Of a stretch of 34,772 nt of DNA, positions 7,918 to 14,795 are shown in pieces. The DNA comes from Nitrospinota bacterium (GTDB taxonomy: Bacteria > Nitrospinota > Nitrospinia > Nitrospinales > VA-1): assembly GCA_014382285.1 (NCBI GenBank), contig JACNKA010000127.1:1-34772 (forward strand), read 5' to 3'. Position 1 is the stretch's first letter. Each line of letters begins with the position of its first letter. The position numbers and the translations under genes are program-made. Under the pieces are notes generated by a model. It was not told where the DNA came from and made no database searches. It was given only the letters and a program-made list of their open reading frames with translations.

Positions 7918-8247
7918 CCAATGAGCAAATCCTATTAACTTTCACGACCAGAAGTTTTTAAAAGATGCTAGCAGGAGTAGCAATTCTCGGAAGCCAGCTT
8001 CCCTCCTCTGAAAATGGTTTGATGTCTATTCCTCTCCATCGCCCCCCTCGCCAGAGGGTTTTTGTAGCTAATTCAAGGGAAATGCGTTATCCTTTTAGTC
8101 AGGATAAGTTATTGGAAGTACCCTTGCTACGCCCCCTCTTTTCACACCTCTTCGTTTTCAGGGTTCTAAATCTCAGTCCTTAAGGTTTGCTTCTCAGAGC
8201 AGATTCTCTAAAAGAAATCTATCAATCTTAAATTGTGCGGAGTGAAA
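7918..8247. other. Intergenic region without a convincing gene
   Basis: About 330 bases. The 72-aa ORF at 7965-8183 has no ribosome site or recognisable composition. A small hairpin GGAAGccagCTTCC lies near 7990. The end carries the GCGGAG ribosome site of the lipoprotein gene. I see no RNA gene. Confidence 0.45.
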
Positions 8248-8628
8248 ATGCGGCGTTGTGTGCGTTTGATTGTTGTTGCGGTTTTATGTGTTTTGTTTAC
8301 GGGGTGTGCGGCGGGGAAGGTTTATATGGCCCAGTCCACAGATGACCAGGCTTCCTGCTCAATGCTCGATAGCGAGTTGCAAGGGGCTCAGAAAAAAATA
8401 ACAACTTTGGAAAATACCGATCACACCTTGAAAAACCTGCGCGATCTCGCTCTTTCGGCGGCGGGGTTTGCCTTCCCCCCTCTCGGAATATTGAACGCTA
8501 TATTGACGGTGTCTGATTCTCACGTAGCGGATCTGGCAGAAACCGAAGCTTTGAAAGACCGGTCCGATAGCATGACTGAAATTTCCAACCAAAAAGAATG
8601 CGGCAACAAATACGCCCAACGCCACTAG
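8248..8628 (+). CDS. Small lipoprotein of unknown function
   Basis: From ATG 8248 (GGAG five bases upstream; the track's TTG start at 8233 is less likely) the product is 126 aa. It begins MRRCVRLIVVAVLCVLFTGC, a lipoprotein signal peptide with lipobox FTGC and lipidated Cys20. The mature part is polar and helical (SELQGAQKKITTLENTDHTLKNL could form a short coiled coil), with a hydrophobic stretch LALSAAGFAFPPLGILNAILTV near residues 72-93 that could insert in or lie on the membrane. No family is recognised. The final His codon and TAG stop (CACTAG) are themselves a degenerate copy of the repeat that forms the array just downstream. Confidence 0.75.
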   Translation: MRRCVRLIVVAVLCVLFTGCAAGKVYMAQSTDDQASCSMLDSELQGAQKKITTLENTDHTLKNLRDLALSAAGFAFPPLGILNAILTVSDSHVADLAETEALKDRSDSMTEISNQKECGNKYAQRH

Positions 8629-8648
8629 GCGTGAGGCCAACTAGCAAC
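8623..8648 (+). repeat. Degenerate array unit start overlapping a stop codon
   Basis: CACTAGGCGTGAGGCCAAC resembles the array unit start CACTCGGCGTGGGGCC. Its CAC-TAG is the last codon and stop of the lipoprotein gene. It directly abuts the first full array unit. Confidence 0.6.
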
Positions 8649-9009
8649 CACTCGGCGTGGGGCCAGCGTGCAATAATCGTTGAGCAATCAACACGCTTGC
8701 GCGCAATTTAGAACCCTTTTAATTTGCCTGCGGAGGTTACTCCGCCCACTCGGCGTGGGGCCAGCGTGCAATAATCGTTGAGCAATCAACACGCTTGCGC
8801 GCAATTTAGAACCCTTTTAATTTGCCTGCGGAGGTTACTCCGCCCACTCGGCGTGGGGCCGGCTAGCAATTATAGTTAAGCAATCAATACACTTGCGCGC
8901 AATTTAGAACCCTTTTAATTTGCCTGCGGAGGTACTCCACCCACTCGGCGTGGGGCCGACTAGCAATTATAGTTAAGCAATCAATACACTTGCGCGCAGT
9001 TTAGAACCC
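8649..9009. repeat. Tandem array of four ~98-bp units
   Basis: Units begin at CACTCGGCGTGGGGCC at 8649, 8747, 8845 and 8942, so periods are 98, 98 and 97 bases; the fourth is cut off near 9009. Units 1 and 2 are almost identical, and 3 and 4 share their own changes. Each holds the palindrome TTGCGCGCAA (changed at one base in unit 4); full units also hold a hairpin, perfect in the first two as GCGGAGgttaCTCCGC. Units 1 and 2 have a GCGTG...CACGC stem as well. The period is not a multiple of three, there are no spacers and no ORF runs through it. It fills the gap between two convergent genes. Confidence 0.9.
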
Positions 9010-9092
9010 CCGGAGGGGTACCGCGAGCAGCTCTCATTGAGCCGAGATACCGTTTGTTCGCCTAAAAACGTTATTGCACACCGGGTCCAGCG
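9010..9092. other. Remainder of convergent intergenic gap
   Basis: Single-copy sequence with a small CCCCCGGAGGGG inverted pair just after the array, continuing to the 3' end of the 57-aa gene. No gene is seen. Confidence 0.4.
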
Positions 9093-9104
9093 TCACGCTG
9101 GGGT
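9086..9104 (-). terminator. Hairpin enclosing the stop codon of the 57-aa gene
   Basis: On the minus strand CCAGCG-TGA-CGCTGG: a perfect 6-bp stem whose three-base loop is exactly the TGA stop. There is no following T run, so it may be a weak terminator or a 3'-end stabilising structure. Confidence 0.4.
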
Positions 9105-9266
9105 CTGCTGCTTTTTCCTGCTTTTGAACTGTTTTCGCAGGTGATCCTTGCCATAAATTTCTACCGCAAGTCTCAGGTTATCCACCATCAACTTTTTTTC
9201 AAACTCGGTGTCATATTGTTTGGGTAGCCTGGCTTCTTGAACCGTCGCTGTTTTAGTTGCAGACAT
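9093..9266 (-). CDS. Small unrecognised protein (57 aa)
   Basis: The track gives 69 aa from a TTG-type start at 9302. ATG 9266 (MSATKTATVQEARLPKQYD) has a GGGAG ribosome site eight bases upstream, so I take 57 aa. The product is charged, with a likely helix EFEKKLMVDNLRLAVEIYG and a basic C-terminus KQFKSRKKQQ. There is no signal peptide or membrane segment. No family is recognised. It lies about 20 bases downstream of another small gene (9289-9435) and probably forms a two-gene transcript with it. A basic tail could bind nucleic acid, but that is a guess. Confidence 0.6.
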   Translation of the reverse strand: MSATKTATVQEARLPKQYDTEFEKKLMVDNLRLAVEIYGKDHLRKQFKSRKKQQTPA

Positions 9267-9288
9267 AACAATAACTCCCTTCAATAGT

Positions 9289-9435
9289 CTATTTTTGTTC
9301 AATGCCGTAGAAGGTAGCCATTAATTTGGCTATTGGACTCATAGATTTTCCTTTTGATGGACAGTTTTTGCCTGCTGCTTCCAAGCCTTTAAGGGGTTTT
9401 AGCTTCTGGTTCTGCTTTCTGGTGCCTGAATTCAT
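9289..9435 (-). CDS. Small basic protein (48 aa), absent from the ORF track
   Basis: Read by hand on the minus strand from ATG 9435 to TAG 9289: it begins MNSGTRKQNQKLKPLKGLEA and ends KLMATFYGIEQK, 48 residues. A good ribosome site, GAAAGGGA, lies seven bases upstream. The N-terminal half is rich in Lys, Gln and Gly and looks disordered; the C-terminal end MSPIAKLMATFYGI could be an amphipathic helix. There is no homology I recognise. It precedes the 57-aa gene by 22 bases in the same direction. A strong start signal and sensible composition support it, but only conservation could confirm it. Confidence 0.5.
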   Translation of the reverse strand: MNSGTRKQNQKLKPLKGLEAAGKNCPSKGKSMSPIAKLMATFYGIEQK

Positions 9436-9458
9436 GTTATTTCCCTTTCAAAAAATTG

Positions 9459-9484
9459 ACACATATCTAATGAACTTTATATGT
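9459..9484. promoter_or_regulatory. Inverted repeat CACATAT/ATATGTG upstream of the small-gene pair
   Basis: CACATAT and ATATGTG are perfect inverted copies separated by 12 bases, placed between the luxR-type gene's stop and the start of the 48-aa gene. It could be an operator or terminator. An adjoining TTGACA reads on the plus strand, away from the small genes. Confidence 0.35.
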
Positions 9485-9531
9485 GCAATTACCGGGCCAA
9501 TAATTGAGTTCCAGACTATTTCTTCTACAGG

Positions 9532-10047
9532 TCAGGTAGCGGGGGGTAACAGGTCTTCGAGGAAAAATGCGGCGAGTTCGGAGCGGCTGGCTAATCCGGT
9601 TTTCTGATAAATCGCCTGCGACTGCTGTTGCACGGTTTTTAGTTTTGTGGTCCGGATATCGGCAATTTCTTTCAGCGAGAACCCTTTGAGCAAAAGGAAC
9701 CCCACCTCCGTTTCTGCCGGGGTCAGTTGCCAATATACAAACTGGTTCTCGATCTTGACTGATAGCCCCGCCAGAAGTTGATGTGTCTCGCCCTTCCATT
9801 GTTCTTTTTCTTCATTCAGTTTTTCCACATCACTTTTCAGAAACTCAATTTTCTGCCGGGCCTGGGCCAACTGCATGATCCCACGACCAAACACCACGCC
9901 GCTCATTGTGAGCAGAAGCCCTTCCATAATCAAATGAGTGCCCGTGCCGCCATCTGAATAGTCGCCGATGAGGTCGAGCCCCACCAGCACCACAAAGGTT
10001 CCCGACAACACCAGAAGCATGGGATTGCTTTCCCGCACATCCGCCAT
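9532..10047 (-). CDS. Membrane-anchored LuxR-type transcriptional regulator
   Basis: Protein of 171 aa. Two hydrophobic helices (about 9-27 and 38-57, MLLVLSGTFVVLVGLDLIG and LIMEGLLLTMSGVVFG) form an N-terminal membrane hairpin, followed by a coiled-coil linker (ARQKIEFLKSDVEKLNEEKEQW) and a C-terminal LuxR/GerE helix-turn-helix: LTPAETEVGFLLLKGFSLKEIADI and a recognition helix around KTVQQQSQAIYQKTG. There is no receiver or autoinducer domain, so the membrane segment or coiled coil presumably senses the signal. It is divergent from the DUF2231 gene across 132 bases containing an inverted repeat, and sits upstream of two small same-strand genes; any of these could be targets, by inference. 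Confidence 0.85.
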   Translation of the reverse strand: MADVRESNPMLLVLSGTFVVLVGLDLIGDYSDGGTGTHLIMEGLLLTMSGVVFGRGIMQLAQARQKIEFLKSDVEKLNEEKEQWKGETHQLLAGLSVKIENQFVYWQLTPAETEVGFLLLKGFSLKEIADIRTTKLKTVQQQSQAIYQKTGLASRSELAAFFLEDLLPPAT

Positions 10048-10092
10048 TTGCCCTATACCCCCTGTAAGTGATTGATTTTATTTGCGAATCTT

Positions 10093-10110
10093 ATCCGCCA
10101 TAGTGCGGAT
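10093..10110. promoter_or_regulatory. Palindrome between divergent luxR-type and DUF2231 genes
   Basis: ATCCGC-catagt-GCGGAT is a perfect 6-bp dyad with a six-base centre in the divergent intergenic region. Size and place suit a dimeric regulator such as the adjacent LuxR-type protein. Binding is inferred. Confidence 0.4.
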
Positions 10111-10179
10111 GGATGTTTTCCGCTTTCTGGCTAAAACTAGTTGCAAGTTAGTTTATGAAACTTTTCTCAGGAGATTATC

Positions 10180-10728
10180 ATGTTTAATTTACCGTTGCAT
10201 CCCATTGTGGTTCATTTCCCCATTGTTCTGGGTACCTTGCTGCCTTTTTTGGCATTATTGCTTTGGTGGGCCATTAAGAAGGATCATCTGCAACAAAATG
10301 TCTGGATACTGGTGACGGTGATGGCCCTGACCTATGGAGCCTCTGCCATCGTTGCGGTGGAGCTTGGCGAGGAGGACGAAGAAAAGGTGGAAAAAGTCGT
10401 ATCTGAAAAGGTGATTGAAGAGCATGAAGAAGCTGCTGAGATGATCCCCTGGGTAGCGGGCACATTATTTCTGGTTTCTATTGCCGGGGTGGTTAAGAAA
10501 AACTCACACGCCTTGCGTTTAGGACTGGCAGTGTTGAGTCTGGTCGCGCTCATCCCGTTGGCCTCTGCTGGGCACACGGGTGGAGAACTGGTCTACCAGC
10601 ATGGAGCTGCTATCGCACACCTGCCCACAGACAAGCAGGCCATGATCGAATCGGGAAAGTTTCTCATAAAGCATGAGGATAGTGATAAAGACAAAGATAA
10701 GGACAAAGATAAGGACAAAGACGACTAG
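10180..10728 (+). CDS. DUF2231-family membrane protein with Asp-Lys repeat tail
   Basis: Integral membrane protein of 182 aa. The start LHPIVVHFPIVLGTLLPFLALLLWW carries the HPxxVHFP motif of DUF2231, whose histidines suggest heme or metal binding in the membrane. About four hydrophobic segments are visible: 7-30, 40-60, 87-103 and 112-128. The central loop is very acidic and helical (EEDEEKVEKVVSEKVIEEHEEAAE). A GHTGGELVYQHG motif follows the last helix, as is usual in this family. The C-terminus is a run of DK dipeptides encoded by a six-base microsatellite. AGGAG lies seven bases before ATG. It is alone, with a strong hairpin after the stop. Function of the family is not established. Confidence 0.8.
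   Translation: MFNLPLHPIVVHFPIVLGTLLPFLALLLWWAIKKDHLQQNVWILVTVMALTYGASAIVAVELGEEDEEKVEKVVSEKVIEEHEEAAEMIPWVAGTLFLVSIAGVVKKNSHALRLGLAVLSLVALIPLASAGHTGGELVYQHGAAIAHLPTDKQAMIESGKFLIKHEDSDKDKDKDKDKDKDD
10684..10719 (+). repeat. Hexanucleotide microsatellite encoding (Asp-Lys)n
   Basis: Six in-frame units of GAYAAR (GATAAA, GACAAA, GATAAG...) near the 3' end of the DUF2231 gene. Length change by slippage would add or remove DK pairs without shifting the frame. Confidence 0.8.
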
Positions 10729-10739
10729 CAGCAAACAAA

Positions 10740-10765
10740 ACCGGGCCAATGCAAATTGGCCCGGT
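10740..10765 (+). terminator. Strong hairpin after the DUF2231 gene
   Basis: ACCGGGCCAA-tgcaaa-TTGGCCCGGT: a perfect 10-bp GC-rich stem with a six-base loop, 11 bases after the stop codon. No T run follows, so release efficiency is uncertain. It may be a terminator or a 3'-end protecting stem. Confidence 0.65.
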
Positions 10766-10860
10766 CTGTGGCAATTTGCCAGCCCCGAACTTCGTTATAG
10801 CTTTACCCAGAAAAAAGAACTAGATTGTCATTCAGATTGAAATTTTTCAGGTGCCCCGTC

Positions 10861-11715
10861 GTGAGAGAACTTATTCTGGAAAAGCTAAAGACGAGCGGTT
10901 ACCTGCCGCCTCTTCCCGATGTGCTCATCGCTTTGCAAAGGCTGATGAATGATCCAGACTGCGATGTCGAAGATGTTCGGCGGCTCATTGCATCCGATCC
11001 TGTTTTATCTTCGCGCATAATCACCATGGCCAACAGCGCCCTGTTCGGTGGAGGGCGCGATCTGGCAGGTGATATTGAGGATGCCATCGTCCGGCTGGGT
11101 GTTGGAGCGGTGCTGGAACTATGCTACACGGTGGAGCTTCCCGGTTGTATCAAGGTGCCGCAAACTTTCGGGCAAACCCGTTTTTGGAAACACGGCCTGG
11201 CTGTTGCCATCCTTTCCCGTGAACTGGGAAGCAAAACCTTAACGGATAAAGAAGAGTTGGATTCCTGCTATTTGACCGGTCTCGTTCATGACATCGGTTT
11301 ACTGGTATATGATTATCTTGTTCCCGAAGAATTCAACCAGTTTCTCATCACCACCGATTTTAATAATTCCGACCAGCAATTGGAAACGCTGGAAACAAAC
11401 TTTTTTGGCATAAACCATTCAGAATTGGGCGCGGCTTATCTGAAAGAATGGTGGCCGGTTTCTCCAAAAGTGGTGGAAGCCGTAGCGGCTCATGGTGAAG
11501 TCGGCCTGGAAAAAGATCAAACTCCAAACCTGACCCGTCTGGTCAGCACCGCAAACCAGATTGCTAATAAATATAATTTGGGGCATTCCTTCCAAACCAG
11601 GCATAAGCCTGCCGATGAGAGTTGTTTAGAAGTCCTGAAAATGTCCCGAGAGGAAATGGACGAACTGGTAGATTGGACCCAGGTCGGTCTTCTCGCCGCC
11701 GAATCGGTTCTTTAA
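10861..11715 (+). CDS. HDOD-domain protein
   Basis: HDOD domain proteins are HD-like output or signalling modules in bacterial regulation. From GTG 10861 the product is 284 aa; the track's TTG at 10825 would add 12 residues with no ribosome site, while VRELILEKLKTSGYLPPLPDVL matches the usual HDOD beginning. Family landmarks follow: LPPLPDVLIALQRLMNDP, IASDPVLSSRIITMANSALFG, and the HD-like LTGLVHDIGLLVYDYL (about residue 150). With only one HD pair it is likely a binding rather than a hydrolytic module. Its TAA overlaps the ATG of the next gene (TAATG), so the two are translationally coupled. Confidence 0.85.
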   Translation: MRELILEKLKTSGYLPPLPDVLIALQRLMNDPDCDVEDVRRLIASDPVLSSRIITMANSALFGGGRDLAGDIEDAIVRLGVGAVLELCYTVELPGCIKVPQTFGQTRFWKHGLAVAILSRELGSKTLTDKEELDSCYLTGLVHDIGLLVYDYLVPEEFNQFLITTDFNNSDQQLETLETNFFGINHSELGAAYLKEWWPVSPKVVEAVAAHGEVGLEKDQTPNLTRLVSTANQIANKYNLGHSFQTRHKPADESCLEVLKMSREEMDELVDWTQVGLLAAESVL

Positions 11716-12278
11716 TGACCCCTTCTCCTGAACGCGAAGGCCTGACCTGGGCCAAAGCTTCCAGGCTCATCGCTCTGCCTTTCAGCCCTTCTCGATTGAA
11801 CACCTTCATGCGGGTGAAACGCTTTGAGGATATCCCCATCGAGCGGCTTCTGGCACAAGGCCTTGAAGGTGTTCTCATTGATGCCGATGGCACTCTTGCC
11901 CCCCATCATGCCAGAGAGTTCAACCTGTCGGTCATAGACCATGTTCGTGCCATGCTGGAAAACGGATTAAAAGTGGCCATCTATACCAATGCCTGGGAAG
12001 ACCGGTTTGAAGCGTTTCAGGAAATGGGAGTGAAAGTCGTCTCCAACGTGCCTGCCAAACCTGATCCGCGTGGGTTTCAAGTCGCCATGACCGACTTTCT
12101 CCACTTGGATGACCCTGCCAAGGTCGGCATGATTGGCGATAGTTATGTAACGGATGGTGGGGCCATTGATGTGGGCATGCAGTTTATCCATGTCCGGCCA
12201 ATAAAAGGAAATGAGCCCTTCTTTCATTCTGCGACCCGGCTCTGCGCTTATCTATGCGCTAAAATGTATGGACGATAA
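11715..12278 (+). CDS. YqeG-family HAD phosphatase (class III)
   Basis: Small HAD-superfamily phosphatase of 187 aa. Motif I is LIDADGTLAPHH with nucleophile Asp (DxDGT), motif II is the Thr in AIYTNAW, motif III is the Lys in VPAKPDPRGF, and motif IV is GMIGDSYVTDGGA. The pattern AKPDPRGF...GDSYxTD is that of the YqeG/phosphatidylglycerol-phosphate phosphatase group, so a lipid-phosphate substrate is possible. The track begins at 11622 inside the HDOD gene in another frame; the ATG at 11715 sharing a base with the HDOD stop is the natural start. Family confident, substrate not. Confidence 0.85.
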   Translation: MTPSPEREGLTWAKASRLIALPFSPSRLNTFMRVKRFEDIPIERLLAQGLEGVLIDADGTLAPHHAREFNLSVIDHVRAMLENGLKVAIYTNAWEDRFEAFQEMGVKVVSNVPAKPDPRGFQVAMTDFLHLDDPAKVGMIGDSYVTDGGAIDVGMQFIHVRPIKGNEPFFHSATRLCAYLCAKMYGR

Positions 12279-12414
12279 ACTGCAAGATAACATCCTGGAC
12301 ACAAACCGGAAGTTTTCATATTAAAGGGGTTTACTTCTTCCTCCATTACAAGAATAATGGTCAAAGCTACTACATCTGGTACCTTTGTCAGAAACCACCA
12401 CTCAAAATTAAATT

Positions 12415-12915
12415 ATGGAATTCGAACAAGTTCAGGAATATTGCAAAGAAGCACAACAAATTGCCGAGCGTGCGGGAACGCATGCAGGTCTTTCTTTTCT
12501 AATTGGAGAAAAGTTCGGGGTTAATTTCGCCCTGCTCAGAAAAGCAAGGCGGAAACTTCAGTTTCTGTATCCCCATGATGACATGTCGGCAGACCATCCG
12601 CTGAATCAGGGGGGCCGCGCCTTGAAGATGAGCTATGCAATGACAGTGCAGGAGCATTACAGCGAACCTTTGGAGCAAGTTAAACATCTGGAGTCTCTCC
12701 TGGCCGATTTCGCCAGAGCCGTTCTCATCACATTCAGCCAGGACGAAATCAAAAGGTATCTGGAGTCTTCGCCCAACCTGGGCTATGACCCTGAGGAATC
12801 CGCAGAGATGGAGAGTGAGGCAACGTTTTCAGTCGATGATCTGTTGTTGGAAGCGGAAGAAATTCTGGTTCTTGAAGACATCAAGGCACTACTTATACAA
12901 GATAACAACAACTAA
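12415..12915 (+). CDS. Unrecognised soluble protein (166 aa)
   Basis: No family recognised. The sequence is soluble and helical, begins MEFEQVQEYCKEAQQIAERAG, and contains a KARRKLQFLYPHDD basic segment and a long acidic C-terminus (LGYDPEESAEMESEATFSVDD, LLLEAEEILVLEDI). There is no signal or membrane segment, and no ribosome site is visible. It is followed six bases later by a 55-aa membrane gene, suggesting cotranscription. The ORF is long, with normal codon use for the region, so it is probably real. Confidence 0.65.
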   Translation: MEFEQVQEYCKEAQQIAERAGTHAGLSFLIGEKFGVNFALLRKARRKLQFLYPHDDMSADHPLNQGGRALKMSYAMTVQEHYSEPLEQVKHLESLLADFARAVLITFSQDEIKRYLESSPNLGYDPEESAEMESEATFSVDDLLLEAEEILVLEDIKALLIQDNNN

Positions 12916-12921
12916 AAATCT

Positions 12922-13089
12922 ATGGAACCGCCACCAATCCTGAAACAAAGCACCCGGCTGATACTGGCATTCGTCATCCTTTGCGTCTGTTCCGTGTTGA
13001 TCCTTTTTACCGGGCCGGGATTCAATTTTGTCTGGCAGGTGATTCTCTCCGGCATTCTTTTCTTTTTTCTGTTCTGGCTGATCACCTGA
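12922..13089 (+). CDS. Small two-helix membrane protein (55 aa), absent from the ORF track
   Basis: Read by hand: ATG 12922 to TGA 13087-13089. It begins MEPPPILKQSTRLILAFVIL. Two hydrophobic helices (about 12-29 and 38-54) are joined by a short TGPGFNF turn, so it should be a small integral membrane hairpin. It starts six bases after the 166-aa gene. Its 3' end overlaps the convergent coiled-coil gene by eight bases. No family recognised. Confidence 0.6.
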   Translation: MEPPPILKQSTRLILAFVILCVCSVLILFTGPGFNFVWQVILSGILFFFLFWLIT

Positions 13090-13651
13090 CGTTAAGCCAT
13101 ATCACTCCCACCAATGCCAAGCCTGCCAAGGCCAATGCTGAAATCGTCAGAGCTTTTAATCCCGGCAGATCCTTTTCCAGTTTTTTATTGACCGGCTCTA
13201 TTGACGACTGAATGGATTTATTGAGCTCCGCTTTGACCTCATTCAAAATTTCCATTTTCGCAAAGCGGGTATTTTCCGCCACCAGTTTGTCGAGATCTTC
13301 CAGTATTTGTCTGGTGATTTCCGGGGTGGCTTTCACCAACTCTTGTCGCACAGCTTCAAGCCCTTCTTCATTCATTCGAATCATCTTGCGGTCGATTTCT
13401 TCCATCTTCGTTCTAATGGCTTTCTCTACTTTCGGGACGATGTTCTCCTGTATGCGTTCCATTGAGTCTCGCGCATTAGCCAGCGACTCGTGCAAGTGCT
13501 CTTGAATTTCTTCTTCCAGTGCTTCTTTTCTGGATTCCACATGCTCTGCGAGAATATCCAGCCTCTGGCGAATTTCGGCCACCGTTTGGAATCCTTCACG
13601 GGCCTGTTCTCTATCAAACTCCGGTTTTTTTGATTCAGACATAGCGATCAT
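13082..13651 (-). CDS. Tail-anchored coiled-coil membrane protein
   Basis: Protein of 189 aa (186 if ATG 13642 is used; neither start has a good ribosome site). Almost the whole chain from about 15 to 160 is charged heptad-like helix: EHVESRKEALEEEIQEHLHES, NIVPKVEKAIRTKMEEIDRKM and so on, with amphipathic spacing that suggests an extended coiled coil. The C-terminus (ALTISALALAGLALVGVIWLNVR, about 167-189) is a single membrane helix, giving a tail-anchored topology with the coil in the cytoplasm. No enzymatic motif. Family not recognised. The 3' end overlaps the convergent 55-aa gene. Confidence 0.75.
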   Translation of the reverse strand: MIAMSESKKPEFDREQAREGFQTVAEIRQRLDILAEHVESRKEALEEEIQEHLHESLANARDSMERIQENIVPKVEKAIRTKMEEIDRKMIRMNEEGLEAVRQELVKATPEITRQILEDLDKLVAENTRFAKMEILNEVKAELNKSIQSSIEPVNKKLEKDLPGLKALTISALALAGLALVGVIWLNVR

Positions 13652-13758
13652 CTATTTTTAGTGACCCCTTTCGGGGACAACGGTTAACAAAATATGTTTA
13701 TAGAGATTATGAACTCAATTCCTGACAGTTTCAAATGGTAAACCTCGTTGAGCGCAAC

Positions 13759-13787
13759 TTGACTTACCCCCTACGGTCAGGTATTTT
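13759..13787 (+). promoter_or_regulatory. Candidate sigma-70 promoter of the xerC-hslVU block
   Basis: TTGACT, a 17-base spacer and TATTTT, 30 bases before the GTG of xerC. It is the best promoter match in the intergenic gap. Confidence 0.5.
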
Positions 13788-13816
13788 GATACTATTGATA
13801 AATAAAGGATTATCAA

Positions 13817-14752
13817 GTGGAAAAGGCCGTAAAGGAATTTAAAGATTACCTGCTGGTGGAGAAAAATGCTTCTCCCAATACACTGGATGGTTATCTTAAT
13901 GATATTGCCCAGTTCCAGGAGTTTTTGACCCACTCCGGTCATGCCGTTGAGTCCTCTTCCATTCAAATCGAAAAAATAGACCGGTTGGCGGTGCGTTCAT
14001 TCATGGCTTATCTCTATGAAAAGAATTGTTCGGGCGCGACCATGCGACGCAAGCTTTCAACATTGAGTTCATTTTTCCGGTTTCTGTCTCGCGAAGGGTA
14101 TGTTAAGAACAATATCGCCAACACCGTTCCTGCTCCTCGGATGCAAAGCAAGTTGCCGGCATATTTTTCCGTTGATGAAATGTTTCGCCTTCTGCAATTG
14201 CCTAAGGGTGAAGGATTCCTGCCTGTCCGCGACCGGGCTCTGCTGGAATTGTTTTATAGCAGTGGCCTGCGTATCAGTGAACTGGTTGGCTTGACTCTTG
14301 AAAACACCGATCTGGACTCTCGCAGAATTAAAGTACTGGGAAAAGGCAGAAAGGAACGTCTTCTCCCACTGGGACGCCATTGCGTGGAAGCTTTGAAAAC
14401 CTATCTGAGTGTTCGAAAAGATAAAATTCGTGAACCCGGCACAGACCAATTGTTCCTGAATCATCGAGGTGTCGGCATCACCATCCGGGGAGTGCGCAAA
14501 GTAGTGGATAAATATATCAAGCAGGGGAGTTTCGCAGGCGGGGTCTCTCCGCATTCGATTCGGCATTCTTTTGCCACGCATCTTTTGGAAGGCGGAGCAG
14601 ATTTACGGTCCATTCAGGAATTGTTGGGTCACTCCAGCTTGTCCACCACCCAGAAATACACCCATTTGACCCTTGATCGATTGTCTGAAACGTATGACAA
14701 GGCACATCCTCGCGCTAAAGAAAAACCTGCGGAAAAAGCCGCGTTGGAATAA
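13817..14752 (+). CDS. xerC: Tyrosine recombinase XerC
   Basis: Site-specific recombinase that with XerD resolves chromosome dimers at dif. The 311-aa protein has the N-terminal SAM-like core-binding domain (1-105) and a C-terminal catalytic domain with the complete set R152 (SGLRISEL), K176, H246-xx-R249 ([12 protein letters not shown]), H272 (LLGHSSL) and nucleophile Y281 (TTQKYTHL). Start is GTG, with AAAGGA seven bases upstream. XerC is preferred to XerD or a phage integrase because it heads the conserved xerC-hslV-hslU order. The first 44 bases after it lead to hslV. Confidence 0.92.
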   Translation: MEKAVKEFKDYLLVEKNASPNTLDGYLNDIAQFQEFLTHSGHAVESSSIQIEKIDRLAVRSFMAYLYEKNCSGATMRRKLSTLSSFFRFLSREGYVKNNIANTVPAPRMQSKLPAYFSVDEMFRLLQLPKGEGFLPVRDRALLELFYSSGLRISELVGLTLENTDLDSRRIKVLGKGRKERLLPLGRHCVEALKTYLSVRKDKIREPGTDQLFLNHRGVGITIRGVRKVVDKYIKQGSFAGGVSPHSIRHSFATHLLEGGADLRSIQELLGHSSLSTTQKYTHLTLDRLSETYDKAHPRAKEKPAEKAALE

Positions 14753-14795
14753 TATTAACCTCCATTTTTCTTCTGATACCAGTACAATACTCATT

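Noticed and set aside
7965-8183. 72-aa ORF
   Set aside because: No ribosome site, no recognisable motif, and composition like noncoding sequence.
8649-9009. CRISPR array
   Set aside because: Units are about 98 bases and abut directly; there are no unique spacers and no cas genes.
9326-9607. 93-aa plus-strand ORF
   Set aside because: It lies opposite the 48-aa gene and the end of the luxR-type gene, both with better start signals.
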